Below, piece by piece: positions 44,338 through 53,521 of a stretch of DNA of 64,000 bases (position 1 is its first letter; each line of letters opens with the position of its first letter). A program made the translations under genes and the position numbers. Origin of the DNA: Bacteroidota bacterium (GTDB lineage: Bacteria; Bacteroidota; Bacteroidia; Palsa-965); assembly GCA_006218065.1 (NCBI GenBank), contig VBWE01000003.1, forward strand, positions 62,001 through 126,000, in the 5' to 3' direction. Under the pieces are notes generated by a model. That model did no database searches. It was not told where the DNA came from and worked only from the letters and a program-made list of their open reading frames with translations.

Positions 44338-44892
44338 TCATACCCAACCTTCAAATTTGACGAGGTTGAATTCGCCTGCTGAAATGGATTGCTCGTATGT
44401 GTCAATCTCTTTCGGGAATATGTCCAACGCCTGCTTCCCGCTTAAATACCGGCCATTTTGCGGATCATAAATAATACCATCAGTCAACTCAGCTAAAATG
44501 GCGGCAAAGAATAAACTGATTCTTGTTTCGCTCACGTTTCCTGAACCCCAGCTCAGCATCAGGTCCTTGTCGCAAAGTTTCAGGTACTCGTCCGGCTCTT
44601 TGCCGGCTATAAACGGTTCTCCTTCGAGGTCAGCCAGCGCTTCATCATAATCAAAGTCGCTGAATAAAAGTTCAAAGCCGGTCATGATCCCGTCGCCGAA
44701 ATCATCGTACTGTTTCAGCCTTCCCGGGACAACTTTAAGTTTTATGGGCAAAAATCCCGCGTCTTCGTCCTCGTCAAACCGGAACTCCGGGTGGAATTCG
44801 ATGTCCATATGAAAATCGGCGAACCGCTTTTTGATTTCCGGCAGCAGGTCAGCCGAAAGTCCTTTCGTATAAAGATTGATGTCCATTCCCAT
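44338..44892 (-). CDS. Hypothetical protein, acidic
   Basis: A 184-residue protein rich in Asp and Glu (RFDEDEDAGFLP, FDYDEALADLEGEP) with a late hydrophobic ISLFFAAILAELTDG. ATG 44892 (MGMDINLYTKGLSA) is taken as the start because an upstream extension overlaps the promoter side of def. No family recognised. It lies between the broken phosphoesterase and def, divergent from def. Base composition near 44200-44330 is AT-richer than nearby genes. Confidence 0.6.
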   Translation of the reverse strand: MGMDINLYTKGLSADLLPEIKKRFADFHMDIEFHPEFRFDEDEDAGFLPIKLKVVPGRLKQYDDFGDGIMTGFELLFSDFDYDEALADLEGEPFIAGKEPDEYLKLCDKDLMLSWGSGNVSETRISLFFAAILAELTDGIIYDPQNGRYLSGKQALDIFPKEIDTYEQSISAGEFNLVKFEGWV

Positions 44893-45019
44893 GGCTACGT
44901 GATTTTGATTTTTGGCATTAGCGGTAACGCATTCCTTATTGCAAGTATAAAAGAATATGCTCAAACCTGCAGTATGAATTCCTGCAAAGCAGGCCTGTAG
45001 CACTAATCCTTTCTTATCG

Positions 45020-45027
45020 TAAATTTG
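45020..45027 (+). promoter_or_regulatory. -7 promoter element for def
   Basis: TAAATTTG, exact consensus, 19 nt before the ATG at 45047. Confidence 0.5.
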
Positions 45028-45046
45028 CATCCCAAGAGCTTTTGTA

Positions 45047-45619
45047 ATGATTCTACCTATTGTTGCATTCGGTGACCCTGTACTGAAAAAAACAGCCATC
45101 GACATTACCCGCGATTACCCGGATCTGGACAAGATCATTGTGGATATGTTTGATACCATGTACAACGCCAAGGGCGTGGGACTGGCGGCTCCGCAGATCG
45201 GCAAGTCGATACGGCTTTTTATCGTAGACGCATCGCCTTTTGCGGAAGATCCGGACGACGAGGAAGAGGCGGCGCTGAAAGATTTCAAAAAAGTATTCAT
45301 CAATGCCCGTATCGTTTCCGAAGAAGGCGATACCTGGAAATACAATGAAGGCTGCCTGAGCATTCCCAAAATCCGGGAAGATGTATTCCGTAAAGAGGTT
45401 GTTCATATCCGGTACTGCGACGTCGATTTCAAGGAATACGAAGAAACCTACGAAGGCATCGCCGCGCGGATCATTCAGCATGAATACGATCATATCGAAG
45501 GAAAGTTGTTCACCGACCGGATCAGTGCGCTGCGCCGCCGCCTGCTGAAAGGAAAGCTCGAGGATATTTCGAAAGGCCGTATCGAAGTAGATTACAAAAT
45601 GCGTTTCCCGATCAGATAA
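45047..45619 (+). CDS. def: Peptide deformylase
   Basis: A 190-residue metalloenzyme removing the formyl group from new proteins. All three motifs are present: GVGLAAPQIGKS (motif I), EGCLSIPKIRE (motif II with the metal Cys), and QHEYDHIEGKL (motif III HExxH with the catalytic Glu). A long acidic insertion EDPDDEEEAALKDFKK lies between I and II. It is followed after 11 nt by a TPR lipoprotein. Confidence 0.96.
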   Translation: MILPIVAFGDPVLKKTAIDITRDYPDLDKIIVDMFDTMYNAKGVGLAAPQIGKSIRLFIVDASPFAEDPDDEEEAALKDFKKVFINARIVSEEGDTWKYNEGCLSIPKIREDVFRKEVVHIRYCDVDFKEYEETYEGIAARIIQHEYDHIEGKLFTDRISALRRRLLKGKLEDISKGRIEVDYKMRFPIR

Positions 45620-45630
45620 TAAAAACCCGT

Positions 45631-46215
45631 ATGAAAAAAATTCTGCTCCTCCTTCCCGTTGCTGCAATGCTCGTTTCATCATGCGGCACGGAAACCGAAA
45701 CAAAAAAAGATTCGATTCCCGATACCGTAAAAGTTTCCGAAACCACCCGGCCGCAGTACCTGAAGGCGGTAACGGATGCGGAAACCAAACTGCGTGCATC
45801 CACTACCTTCGATGCGCGGCTGGCGATGACGGCGATCAAAGCTTATAATGATTATGCTAATTTTTTTCCGAAAGACACGCTCGCGCCCGAATTCCTTTTC
45901 CGTGCAGCCGATCTCGCACAGGGAACGCATAATTACAAACAGGCTACTATTTTCCTGGAGAAGATCATCGCGCAATACCCGGAATACCCGCGCCACGCCG
46001 ACGCCTGCTTTGTAGCCGCTTACGTGTACGACAGTCCGCTGGAAAAACAGGGCGGTGAAGTGCGTGCAAAAGAGCTGTACGAGTTTATCATTAAAAAATA
46101 TCCTAAATCACCTTACGCCGACCAGGCGAAAACACTACTCGAATACATCGGTGTTCCCGACAGCGTCATGCTGGACCGGATTGTGAAGAAAGGGAAAGCG
46201 GAGGAGAAGCAGTAG
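45631..46215 (+). CDS. TPR-containing lipoprotein
   Basis: A 194-residue lipoprotein (lipobox VSSC at about residue 18). Two or three TPR-like helices follow: APEFLFRAADLAQGTHNYKQATIFLEKIIAQYP and YAADQAKTLLEYIG-type units. It resembles BamD-like or YbgF-like tol-system proteins, but no confident name. The 3' end (GAG AAG CAG TAG) lies inside the left arm of the S23 element at 46207-46248. Confidence 0.8.
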   Translation: MKKILLLLPVAAMLVSSCGTETETKKDSIPDTVKVSETTRPQYLKAVTDAETKLRASTTFDARLAMTAIKAYNDYANFFPKDTLAPEFLFRAADLAQGTHNYKQATIFLEKIIAQYPEYPRHADACFVAAYVYDSPLEKQGGEVRAKELYEFIIKKYPKSPYADQAKTLLEYIGVPDSVMLDRIVKKGKAEEKQ

Positions 46216-46711
46216 CAATGGTAGTGGCAGTAGCAGTAGCACTTACAGTTTGAAGCGCGATATTGATACATAATATCTAAACTTTTATTTATGGGAACAG
46301 GAAGTTTCAAAGACCTGAAAGTTTACCAAATGGCTTTCAAGACGGCGGGAGATATTTTTTCCATCTCACAAAAATTTCCCAAAGAAGAAATGTATTCATT
46401 GACTGATCAAATCAGGCGTTCATCACGAGCAATATGTGTCAATATCGGGGAAGGGTACAGAAAAAGGATTTATCCCAAACATTTCACATCGAAGATGACG
46501 GATGCGGATGGTGAATGCACTGAAACAATGATTTGACTTGACTTTGCTTTGTCCTGTAAATACATCGATGAAAAAATCCATAGCCAGATATATCCTGTAT
46601 ATCAAGAAATCGGCAACATGTTAGGAGGAATGGCAAATAACCCGGAAAAATTTCTTCCTAAATAAAAAACTGCCACTGCAAGTGCCACTGCTACTGCAAG
46701 TGCTACTGCTT
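46207..46711. mobile_element. Inverted-repeat element enclosing an S23/IVS-type ORF
   Basis: Two 42-nt arms, 46207-46248 and 46670-46711, are complementary at about 33 of 42 positions, with an identical outer 11 bp (AAGCAGTAGCA). They enclose a four-helix-bundle protein ORF. The arms overlap the ends of both flanking convergent genes, the TPR lipoprotein and hrpB, so that each ends in Lys-Gln-stop. The layout is like 23S rRNA intervening sequences (IVS), in which an S23 ORF sits inside a stem, but this one is intergenic. Confidence 0.65.
46291..46665 (+). pseudogene. Four-helix-bundle (S23/IVS-encoded) protein with an in-frame TGA
   Basis: The frame is MGTGSFKDLKVYQMAFKTAGD, then DQIRRSSRAICVNIGEGYRK, RIYPKHFTSKMTDADGECTETMI and TGA at 46534-46536. 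The same frame continues LDFALSCKYIDEKI..NMLGGMANNPEKFLPK to TAA at 46663. The expected residue at TGA is Trp (TGG in relatives), so a single G-to-A change cut the protein. The full length would be about 124 residues, as in S23 family proteins coded by rRNA intervening sequences and by accessory proteins of diversity-generating retroelements. Confidence 0.85.
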
Positions 46712-49183
46712 CCTTTTCTTAGCTCCCCGCACAGCCTCTGCTGTCCACGGATCTTCCGGCCAGTGATGTTTCTGGTAACGGATGCGCAGTTCTTTCCGCA
46801 CTTCGGGATACGTATTCTGCCAGAAACTTTTTAAATCCTGGGTCACCTGCACGGGCCGGTAGCCGGGCGAGAGCAGGTGCATCATCACTTTGGTTCTTCC
46901 TTCGTTTACCGTGGGCGTATCGGTTAAACCGAAAACTTCCTGCAGGCGCACGGCTAAAACCGGAGGCGCCCCGTCGGGAAAATAATCGAGCCGGATGAGC
47001 GACCCGCTGGGAACGGCAATTTTTTCCGGCGCCAGTTTCTGCAGTTTTTGCTGTAGTTCCCAGGACAGCAGTGTTTCGAGGATCATCTGCAGATCGAGCT
47101 TCCGGAAATCGTCGCGCTTGCGGATCTGCGTGAGAAAAGGCGCGAGCCATTCGCGGACGGAACCGAGCAGTTTTTCCTTACCCGTGTCGGGCCATTGCTC
47201 TTCCGGCCGCCAGCGGCGAAGCGAAGCTACGCGAGCCAGCCAGTTGTGGCATTCTTCATTCCAGGGAAGTATATCGAGACCTTCTTTTTCGACGGCAGTG
47301 CAGATCACGTCGAGCTGTTTTTCCGCCGGGATGGTTTTCATCGGCTTGCTTTCGGCGATGATGTCGCCGATGCGTTTTTCTTTTTGCGCCACGAGTTCAC
47401 CTTTCTGCGCATCCCAGGTCAGCGTTTCTTTTTCGTATGCGCGGTGCAGCACATCGGAAATATCGAGCGGGGCGGCGAGAAATATTTTTCCTTCGTTCAC
47501 GCCCGCATCCAGGTGCGCCACGGCCAGCCATGTTTCATGCGAAAGCGGATCGTGTTCGGTAAGTTTTGCCAGCCGCCCGTTTGCCAGCCGGTATTTACCA
47601 GCCTGTCCTGTTTTTTTCGCGATGCGCTCGGGATAAGCAGAAGCCAGGAGTTTCCCGACTTCTGCATCCGTTACGTTTTTATTGTCGGCCGAAACCTGCA
47701 GCTGTTTGCGCCAGGCAGTCGCGAGCCTTTCGATACGGTCGAGCACGGACCGGTCGCCGGGAGCAAATTCCTTGTTCCTTCTTTTGCGCAAAGCTTCCAC
47801 CCGCAGCGAAAGATTTCCGCCACTTTCTTTTGGCAAAGGATCACGTTCTTCGAGCGCAGCGGCGATATCGGTACCGAGCGCGGCCAGCCCGCATTCCTGC
47901 GCCTCGATAAGCAAATGCGCGATACGCGGATGCGTGGGAAAACGGAGCATCTGTTTGCCCCGCGCAGTGATGTGGTTGCCATCCATGGCTTCGAGCTGCT
48001 GCAAAAGTTCTTTCGCCTGTTTCACTGCGACAGCAGGCGGAGGTGTGAGCCAGCATAAACTTTGCAGATCGGTAACGCCCCAGTTGCCCAGTTCGAGTAC
48101 CGTGGGCGCAAGATCGGCTTCGAGAATTTCCGGTGTGCGGTGCGCGTTCAGGTGACGGTGAACCGCTTCGTGCCAGAGCCGGTAACACACACCGGGCCCG
48201 AGCCGCCCCGCACGCCCCGCGCGCTGATCGGCGGTGTCGAGCGAAACTTTGATGGTTTCCAGGCGCGTGAGGCCCGTGCGCTGATCGAAACGCGGGACAC
48301 GCGAATAACCGCAGTCAACCACCACGCCGATACCTTCAATCGTGAGACTCGTTTCGGCGATGGATGTTGCAAGTACAATTTTGCGTATGCCATACGCGTC
48401 GGGTTTGATCGCTTCCTGCTGCTGTTGCTGACTGAGGTCGCCGTAAAGCGGGAGAATTTTTATGCCGGGCAGATCCTGCTCCAGCAATTCCTGTGTACGG
48501 TGAATTTCCCCGGCCCCGGGAAAAAATGCGAGGATATCGCCTTTTTCATTTTTGACGGCGCGGCGGATCGCTTTGCTCATCTGCAGGTGAATCTGCTCAT
48601 CCTGCTCCGGCGCAAAATAGTGTACCGTAACCGGGTGCTGCCGGCCTTCGCTGGTGATTACGGGTGCATCCTGCAGTAATTTTGAAAGCTGCTGCCCGTC
48701 GAGCGTGGCCGACATGATCAGCAGGCGAAGATCGTTGCGCAAAACCTGCTGCGCTTCGCGGCAAAGCGCCAGGGCGAGATCGGCATGCAGGCTGCGTTCG
48801 TGGAATTCATCGAAGATCACCAGGCCCACGCTTTCGAGCGCATTGTCCTGCTGGAGCATGCGCGTAAGGATTCCTTCGGTCAGAATTTCGAGCCGTGTAT
48901 TTTTCCCGGTGCGGTTTTCAAAACGGATCCGGTAACCGACGGTTTCACCAACATCTTCGTTCAACTGTGAAGCGAGGCGCGAAGCCACAGCACGTGCGGC
49001 CAGGCGGCGCGGTTCGAGCAGGAGTGTTTTTTTTCCGCCGAGCCAGTTTTCATCGAGCAGGTGCAGCGGAAGCACCGTACTTTTTCCCGCGCCGGGAGGA
49101 GCCTGCAAAATCAGCGTATTGTTTTCGGCCAGTGATTTTTTGATCTGCGGAATACAGGCATGAATGGGAAGTTCTTCGTCCAT
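46703..49183 (-). CDS. hrpB: ATP-dependent helicase HrpB
   Basis: An 826-residue DExH-box (DEAH-type) helicase. Walker A is QAPPGAGKST (around 28-37), Walker B VIFDEFHERS (DEFH), motif III SATLDG, motif V LATSIAETSLTIEG, motif VI QRAGRAGR. It has the C-terminal OB-like/HrpB domain ending near KHHWPEDPW. The function in bacteria is not settled. The 3' end (Lys-Gln-stop) lies in the right arm of the S23 element. The 1-nt gap to the sterol desaturase upstream suggests an operon. Confidence 0.93.
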   Translation of the reverse strand: MDEELPIHACIPQIKKSLAENNTLILQAPPGAGKSTVLPLHLLDENWLGGKKTLLLEPRRLAARAVASRLASQLNEDVGETVGYRIRFENRTGKNTRLEILTEGILTRMLQQDNALESVGLVIFDEFHERSLHADLALALCREAQQVLRNDLRLLIMSATLDGQQLSKLLQDAPVITSEGRQHPVTVHYFAPEQDEQIHLQMSKAIRRAVKNEKGDILAFFPGAGEIHRTQELLEQDLPGIKILPLYGDLSQQQQQEAIKPDAYGIRKIVLATSIAETSLTIEGIGVVVDCGYSRVPRFDQRTGLTRLETIKVSLDTADQRAGRAGRLGPGVCYRLWHEAVHRHLNAHRTPEILEADLAPTVLELGNWGVTDLQSLCWLTPPPAVAVKQAKELLQQLEAMDGNHITARGKQMLRFPTHPRIAHLLIEAQECGLAALGTDIAAALEERDPLPKESGGNLSLRVEALRKRRNKEFAPGDRSVLDRIERLATAWRKQLQVSADNKNVTDAEVGKLLASAYPERIAKKTGQAGKYRLANGRLAKLTEHDPLSHETWLAVAHLDAGVNEGKIFLAAPLDISDVLHRAYEKETLTWDAQKGELVAQKEKRIGDIIAESKPMKTIPAEKQLDVICTAVEKEGLDILPWNEECHNWLARVASLRRWRPEEQWPDTGKEKLLGSVREWLAPFLTQIRKRDDFRKLDLQMILETLLSWELQQKLQKLAPEKIAVPSGSLIRLDYFPDGAPPVLAVRLQEVFGLTDTPTVNEGRTKVMMHLLSPGYRPVQVTQDLKSFWQNTYPEVRKELRIRYQKHHWPEDPWTAEAVRGAKKRKQ

Positions 49184-49184
49184 T

Positions 49185-50159
49185 TTACTTCCCTTTTTTC
49201 TTCTGTTCCCGGCGCCGGTCCTGTCTCGACTGCTGGGGCTGGTAAGCGGCGTCCTTGTTTTGCGCAGGAGAAGATTTCATTTTAAAAACCGCTTTGAACG
49301 GGTAGCCCATCTGCCCGAGAAAAGTATCCGGCACATCGTTGTCGGGAATGCCGAGTATGGGTTCCTTGTCTTTCGGCAGGTAATACGTACGGAAAATCAG
49401 GTCCCAGATCGCCAGCGACGACGCGTAGTTCACACCATACTGCGCCGGGATATTCCGCGAATGATGCCAGAAATGCGTTTCGGGCGTGATGAAAATATAA
49501 TTCAGGAAACCGAATTTCAGGTTCACGTTGCAGTGCGAGAAGAAGGTGAGGAAATACGCGATCCATATATAATACAATACGTATTCGGCGGCGGAGAACC
49601 CCAGCAAACCGAAAGGAATCCAGGCTGCGGGTTTCAGCACGAGGTACTCGCCCCAGTGGAAATGGCGCGTCGAGGCGAAGCCGAGTGTTTCCTGCGCGTG
49701 GTGGATCTTGTGAAACTGCCAGAGGAAATTCACGCGGTGCAAAAGGTAATGTGCAAACCACTGCGTGAAATCGATGATGATGAAGAAGAGCAGGAAACGT
49801 ACAAACGTGGAAGGCAGCAGCGTATGCAGGTCCACGAGCGGTAAAGTCATCCCGGCCGCCGCAAAAATCTTTTTGGTAAAAAATTCCACAGTCGTCGTAA
49901 CCGCTGCAAGCCCGATGACCATGATCACGAAATCGATAAAAACCACGTAGAGCAGGTCCGTCCAGAAACCTTTACGCCCGACCAGCGGGTAATTTATTTT
50001 TTTCGGAAGCAGGGATTCGAGCAGGAAAGTAGCGATGTAAACGAGGAAAAGGTAGATCAGCGGATTTCTGAAACCGGGATTATCGAAAGAATATTTCACG
50101 TAATCAACGTACGTGTTGAATCCTTCCGAAAACGCCTGTGCCGCCGATTGGTAGTCCAT
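49185..50159 (-). CDS. Sterol desaturase/fatty acid hydroxylase family protein
   Basis: A 324-residue integral membrane diiron enzyme. Histidine motifs HYLLH (HxxxH), HKIHH (HxxHH) and HFWHH (HxxHH) are all seen. Four or five hydrophobic helices frame them. Members hydroxylate or desaturate lipids; the substrate is unknown. It might act on carotenoids or lipids, but that is a guess. It precedes hrpB by 1 nt. The C terminus is Lys/Arg/Gln-rich (RQDRRREQKKKGK). Confidence 0.9.
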   Translation of the reverse strand: MDYQSAAQAFSEGFNTYVDYVKYSFDNPGFRNPLIYLFLVYIATFLLESLLPKKINYPLVGRKGFWTDLLYVVFIDFVIMVIGLAAVTTTVEFFTKKIFAAAGMTLPLVDLHTLLPSTFVRFLLFFIIIDFTQWFAHYLLHRVNFLWQFHKIHHAQETLGFASTRHFHWGEYLVLKPAAWIPFGLLGFSAAEYVLYYIWIAYFLTFFSHCNVNLKFGFLNYIFITPETHFWHHSRNIPAQYGVNYASSLAIWDLIFRTYYLPKDKEPILGIPDNDVPDTFLGQMGYPFKAVFKMKSSPAQNKDAAYQPQQSRQDRRREQKKKGK

Positions 50160-50231
50160 CCGGGCAAAGATACTTAATGAAGGATAAAAAAGTATTCACT
50201 GAAAACAGATAACTCGCGGCGGAAAAACAAA

Positions 50232-50257
50232 ACGGCCCGCAGTATTCCGCGGGCCGT
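50232..50257 (-). terminator. Intrinsic terminator after icd
   Basis: Perfect 9-bp stem ACGGCCCGC / GCGGGCCGT with an 8-nt loop. On the minus strand it is followed by a T-rich run. Terminates icd. Confidence 0.88.
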
Positions 50258-50275
50258 TCATGAAAAAATTAAAAC

Positions 50276-51508
50276 TTACTTCCCGAGTTTCTTCTTCAGG
50301 TTGCTATCGATTGCGTTGAGGAAGTCTTCGGTATTCAGATAGTGTTCGCCGAGCGTCACCTTGTTGCCGTGGATGCAAACCGCGAGGTCCTTGGTCATTT
50401 TACCGCTTTCCACCGTTTCCACGCAAACCTGTTCGAGTGCGCGGCAGAAACTGATGAGTTCGGTATTGTTGTCCAGTTTGCCGCGGAATTCGAGACCGCG
50501 TGTCCAGGCGAAAATGGAAGCGATCGGGTTGGTCGAAGTCGGTTTCCCGGCCTGGTGATCGCGGAAGTGGCGCGTAACGGTACCGTGTGCTGCTTCGGCT
50601 TCCATGATCTTGCCGTCAGGCGTAACGAGTACGGAAGTCATCAGTCCGAGTGAACCGAATCCCTGCGCCACGCTGTCGCTTTGTACGTCACCGTCATAAT
50701 TTTTGCAGGCCCATACGAAATTGCCGTTCCATTTGAGCGCGCTGGCCACCATGTCGTCGATGAGGCGGTGCTCATAAACGATGCCGGCTTCTTTGTATTT
50801 CGCGGCGTATTCTTTTTCAAAAATTTCCTGGAAAATATCCTTGAAACGTCCGTCGTATTTTTTCAGGATCGTGTTTTTGGTGGAGAGATACACCGGCCAT
50901 TTTTTCATCAGGCCCATGTTCAGGCAGGCTTTCGCAAAACCGCGGATCGATTCGTCGGTATTGTACATAGCCATCGCAACGCCATCGCCTTTGAAATTAT
51001 ATACTTCGAACTGCTGTGCGGGCGAACCGTCTCCGGGCGTAAAGGTCATGGTGAGTTTACCTTTGCCTTTGATCACGGTATCTGTGGCGCGGTACTGGTC
51101 GCCGAAAGCGTGGCGGCCGACGATGATCGGCGCGGTCCAGTTGGGAACCAGGCGCGGAACATTCTGGCAAACGATCGGCTCGCGGAAAACGGTTCCGTCG
51201 AGAATGTTGCGGATCGTCCCGTTCGGGGATTTCCACATCTGTTTCAGGTTGAATTCTTTCACACGCGCTTCATCGGGCGTGATGGTGGCGCATTTGATGC
51301 CTACGCTGTATTGCTTGATGGCATTGGCGGCCTCCACGGTAACTTCGTCGTTGGTTTGATCGCGGTACTCCATGCCGAGGTCGTAATATTTAATATCGAC
51401 TTCGAGGTACGGAAGGATCAGTTTTTCTTTGATGAATTTCCAGATGACGCGGGTCATTTCGTCGCCGTCCAGTTCCACCACCGGGTTGGCCACTTTGATC
51501 TTGCTCAT
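50276..51508 (-). CDS. icd: NADP-dependent isocitrate dehydrogenase
   Basis: A 410-residue enzyme converting isocitrate to 2-oxoglutarate. The start [20 protein letters not shown] and the active site [19 protein letters not shown] (positions about 90-110) fit the eukaryote-like dimeric NADP type rather than the E. coli type. The NADP-binding part ([20 protein letters not shown]) is also typical. An intrinsic terminator follows. It is monocistronic. Confidence 0.95.
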   Translation of the reverse strand: MSKIKVANPVVELDGDEMTRVIWKFIKEKLILPYLEVDIKYYDLGMEYRDQTNDEVTVEAANAIKQYSVGIKCATITPDEARVKEFNLKQMWKSPNGTIRNILDGTVFREPIVCQNVPRLVPNWTAPIIVGRHAFGDQYRATDTVIKGKGKLTMTFTPGDGSPAQQFEVYNFKGDGVAMAMYNTDESIRGFAKACLNMGLMKKWPVYLSTKNTILKKYDGRFKDIFQEIFEKEYAAKYKEAGIVYEHRLIDDMVASALKWNGNFVWACKNYDGDVQSDSVAQGFGSLGLMTSVLVTPDGKIMEAEAAHGTVTRHFRDHQAGKPTSTNPIASIFAWTRGLEFRGKLDNNTELISFCRALEQVCVETVESGKMTKDLAVCIHGNKVTLGEHYLNTEDFLNAIDSNLKKKLGK

Positions 51509-51651
51509 AGCGTTGTGTTGATGTTTGGTTCGTGTATTGAATCGATTTACGGAGCCCGAAATTACATAATTCCCTGTGGAATCTGGTCTTAGAACCGGTA
51601 TAAATTATTTGTCGCGGGAAACAGACTTGATGGGAACAAAACCGGGATGAA

Positions 51652-51861
51652 AAAACAGGTAAAAACCGGGATGGCTTTTAAACACAGAGGACACAGAGGC
51701 CGCACAAATCAGCCTGCGCAGAGATCACGGAGGGAGTTTTTACCTGTTTTTTCAAGTCGGTATGGCGACCAAAAACCGGTATGGCTTTTAAACACAGAGG
51801 ACACAGAGGCCGCACAAATCAGTCTGCGCAGAGATCACGGAGGGAGTTTTTACCTGTTTTT
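51652..51861. repeat. Two direct copies of a 91-nt repeat, family E, with hairpin ends
   Basis: The 381-nt spacer upstream of icd has two copies of AAAAACCGG..TTTTAAACACAGAGGACACAGAGG..CACGGAGGGAG..TTTTTACCTG (about 51662-51752 and 51771-51861), offset 109 nt, differing at very few positions. Each is bounded by AAAACAGGTAAAAAC-type words and their complement. The ORF reading through them is repeat-derived. No other gene is seen. Confidence 0.85.
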
Positions 51862-51889
51862 CCGGACACGTTCAATACACGATGCATTG

Positions 51890-53359
51890 CTAATGTTTCA
51901 CCCCGTAGCTTTCGAATAGCTCGTCGAAACGGGGTTTCCAGGCTTGCCAGGTCAATATTTCCTTGTTTTTCCGGGATGCTTCAACCACGCGCTGATCGAG
52001 GGCAGGATTTTTTTGATCCAGCAGGATTTTGGCGGCATCGAGGCATTGGTAAAGCCATTTATGTGTTGCGATGAATACGAGCAGTCCTTCGTTGAGCGCC
52101 GGGTCGTTGAGTGCGGCGGCTTTGGTGCAAAGCGCAGGAGCGATGAGATCCGGTGAATCTTTTAAAAGCCGGTTCATAAAGGCAACGGCGCGATCGTGCT
52201 CAAGCGCCAGGCCGATATCGAGCAGGCGGGGAAGAAGGGTTTTGCAACTGTCCCTGTGGAAATAATAAACAGTACTATGACGCCGCGCCGAATCGAGGTA
52301 GAATTTGGTCGCTTCCCAGGCCAGTTGCGGTCGCCTGCGCATCAGTTCATGAATCATATCGAGCGGAAGTTCGGCGTCTTTATATTTCACATACATGCTC
52401 AGCAAGGGATTGACAACAGGATCATCTTTATAGTCATCCAGGATGAACGACATATCATACATGGTGAAAATCGGGCTGGGATGCCGTGCGAAATAGTCGG
52501 CCTCTTCGCAGAGCAGGGCGACGGTTTCTTCCGTACGATACGCCGCCAGCGCGGACCAGAGGAAAGGAATAACTGAACCTTGTTCCCAGTAATTCCCGTG
52601 CATATACTGTTTCAGTTTCGGCAGGAAAAAAGGCGCGGGCCAGCGTCGCACGCAATCGAAAAAATCATAAGCAAAACAATATTTGCCGCAGTTCTTCGGA
52701 GGCATAAGTGAAAGAATCAGCGCAGTATCCTGCAGGTTCCGGTAAGTAGCCAGCGCGACGATGGCTTTTTTGTTGCCTGTCAATGCTTCTGCACGGATAA
52801 TATCGTAATGCTCCGGCTGGTTTTTAATGCGAGACAGGGCTGACTCTCTTACCCGGATTGTTTTGCTGGGGTGATGAAGCACGACACTGTCGAAACGGGC
52901 GACTTCTTTTTCGTCCAGGGTGTAATTGCCCCAACTGCCCAGTACGAGCGTGTACATCAGGTGACCTGCTTCATCGGATTCATTAAAACAACCGATGCGT
53001 GTGAGCACTTTTTGCGTATCGGTGACATGTTCGAGCAGCAAAGGCAAAATACTGCTGCTGTCGCGGTAAGCGACGGCGAGAAAAGCGTAGCAGCGCACCA
53101 CCGGGTCAGGATGGCGGGAAAGTTCTTTCAGTTCATCCAGGGTAGCCTTGTTCCGGAGCGTACTGAAATCGCTCCAGGCAGAAGTAGTTCCGCCAGAGGG
53201 ACTGATCTGTTTGCTGTAAAATGTTCCGTGGCCTGCAAGTTGTTTTGCTGTTATTAAAGTCGCCGCACTGATCTTACTGCTGTTGTAACGCGGCTGTGCA
53301 TGCAGCATGGTAACAGGCAAGAACAAAAGGAAAAACAGGCGGAACATGGGGTGGGGCAT
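51890..53359 (-). CDS. Exported protein with HEAT-like repeats
   Basis: A 489-residue protein with a signal peptide (MPHPMFRLFFLLFLPVTMLHAQ; start 53359 or 53347). The body is alpha-helical and looks like HEAT/Armadillo repeats (LKELSRHPDPVVRCYAFLAVAYRDS, SALSRIKNQPEHYDIIRAEAL). No enzyme site. Role unknown; may be a periplasmic scaffold. Confidence 0.72.
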   Translation of the reverse strand: MPHPMFRLFFLLFLPVTMLHAQPRYNSSKISAATLITAKQLAGHGTFYSKQISPSGGTTSAWSDFSTLRNKATLDELKELSRHPDPVVRCYAFLAVAYRDSSSILPLLLEHVTDTQKVLTRIGCFNESDEAGHLMYTLVLGSWGNYTLDEKEVARFDSVVLHHPSKTIRVRESALSRIKNQPEHYDIIRAEALTGNKKAIVALATYRNLQDTALILSLMPPKNCGKYCFAYDFFDCVRRWPAPFFLPKLKQYMHGNYWEQGSVIPFLWSALAAYRTEETVALLCEEADYFARHPSPIFTMYDMSFILDDYKDDPVVNPLLSMYVKYKDAELPLDMIHELMRRRPQLAWEATKFYLDSARRHSTVYYFHRDSCKTLLPRLLDIGLALEHDRAVAFMNRLLKDSPDLIAPALCTKAAALNDPALNEGLLVFIATHKWLYQCLDAAKILLDQKNPALDQRVVEASRKNKEILTWQAWKPRFDELFESYGVKH

Positions 53360-53439
53360 TGGATTTACTAAAATAATCAAAAAGCGGGAGCCGGGAAAAT
53401 GCAGAGATTCCTGGCAGTATCCTGGTTGGGTCAATTTCG

Positions 53440-53517
53440 TGCGACTTTGTGCCTTCGTGTCTTTGTGGCAAGAGCTGTACAGGTCGCCACGAAGGCACCA
53501 AGAATCACCAAGAGTAA
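53440..53517. repeat. Family E-like repeat (TTTGTGCCTTCGTGTCTTTGTGGC)
   Basis: TGCCTTCGTG..TTTGTGGC and the complementary GCCACGAAGGCACC (53493-53506) form a hairpin around TGTACAGGTC. It lies between the HEAT-like gene's 5' side and the GNAT gene's stop, 5 nt from the latter. Confidence 0.65.
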
Positions 53518-53521
53518 TTTT

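Noticed and set aside
46534-46536. TGA read as Trp (code change)
   Set aside because: Other genes here (pafA, pyrE-like ends, mqnA neighbours) use TGA as stop and TGG for Trp, so a nonsense mutation is simpler.
51647-51919. ORF across the family E repeats
   Set aside because: It translates repeat words (HRGHRG, NTEDTE); such ORFs recur as repeat artefacts.
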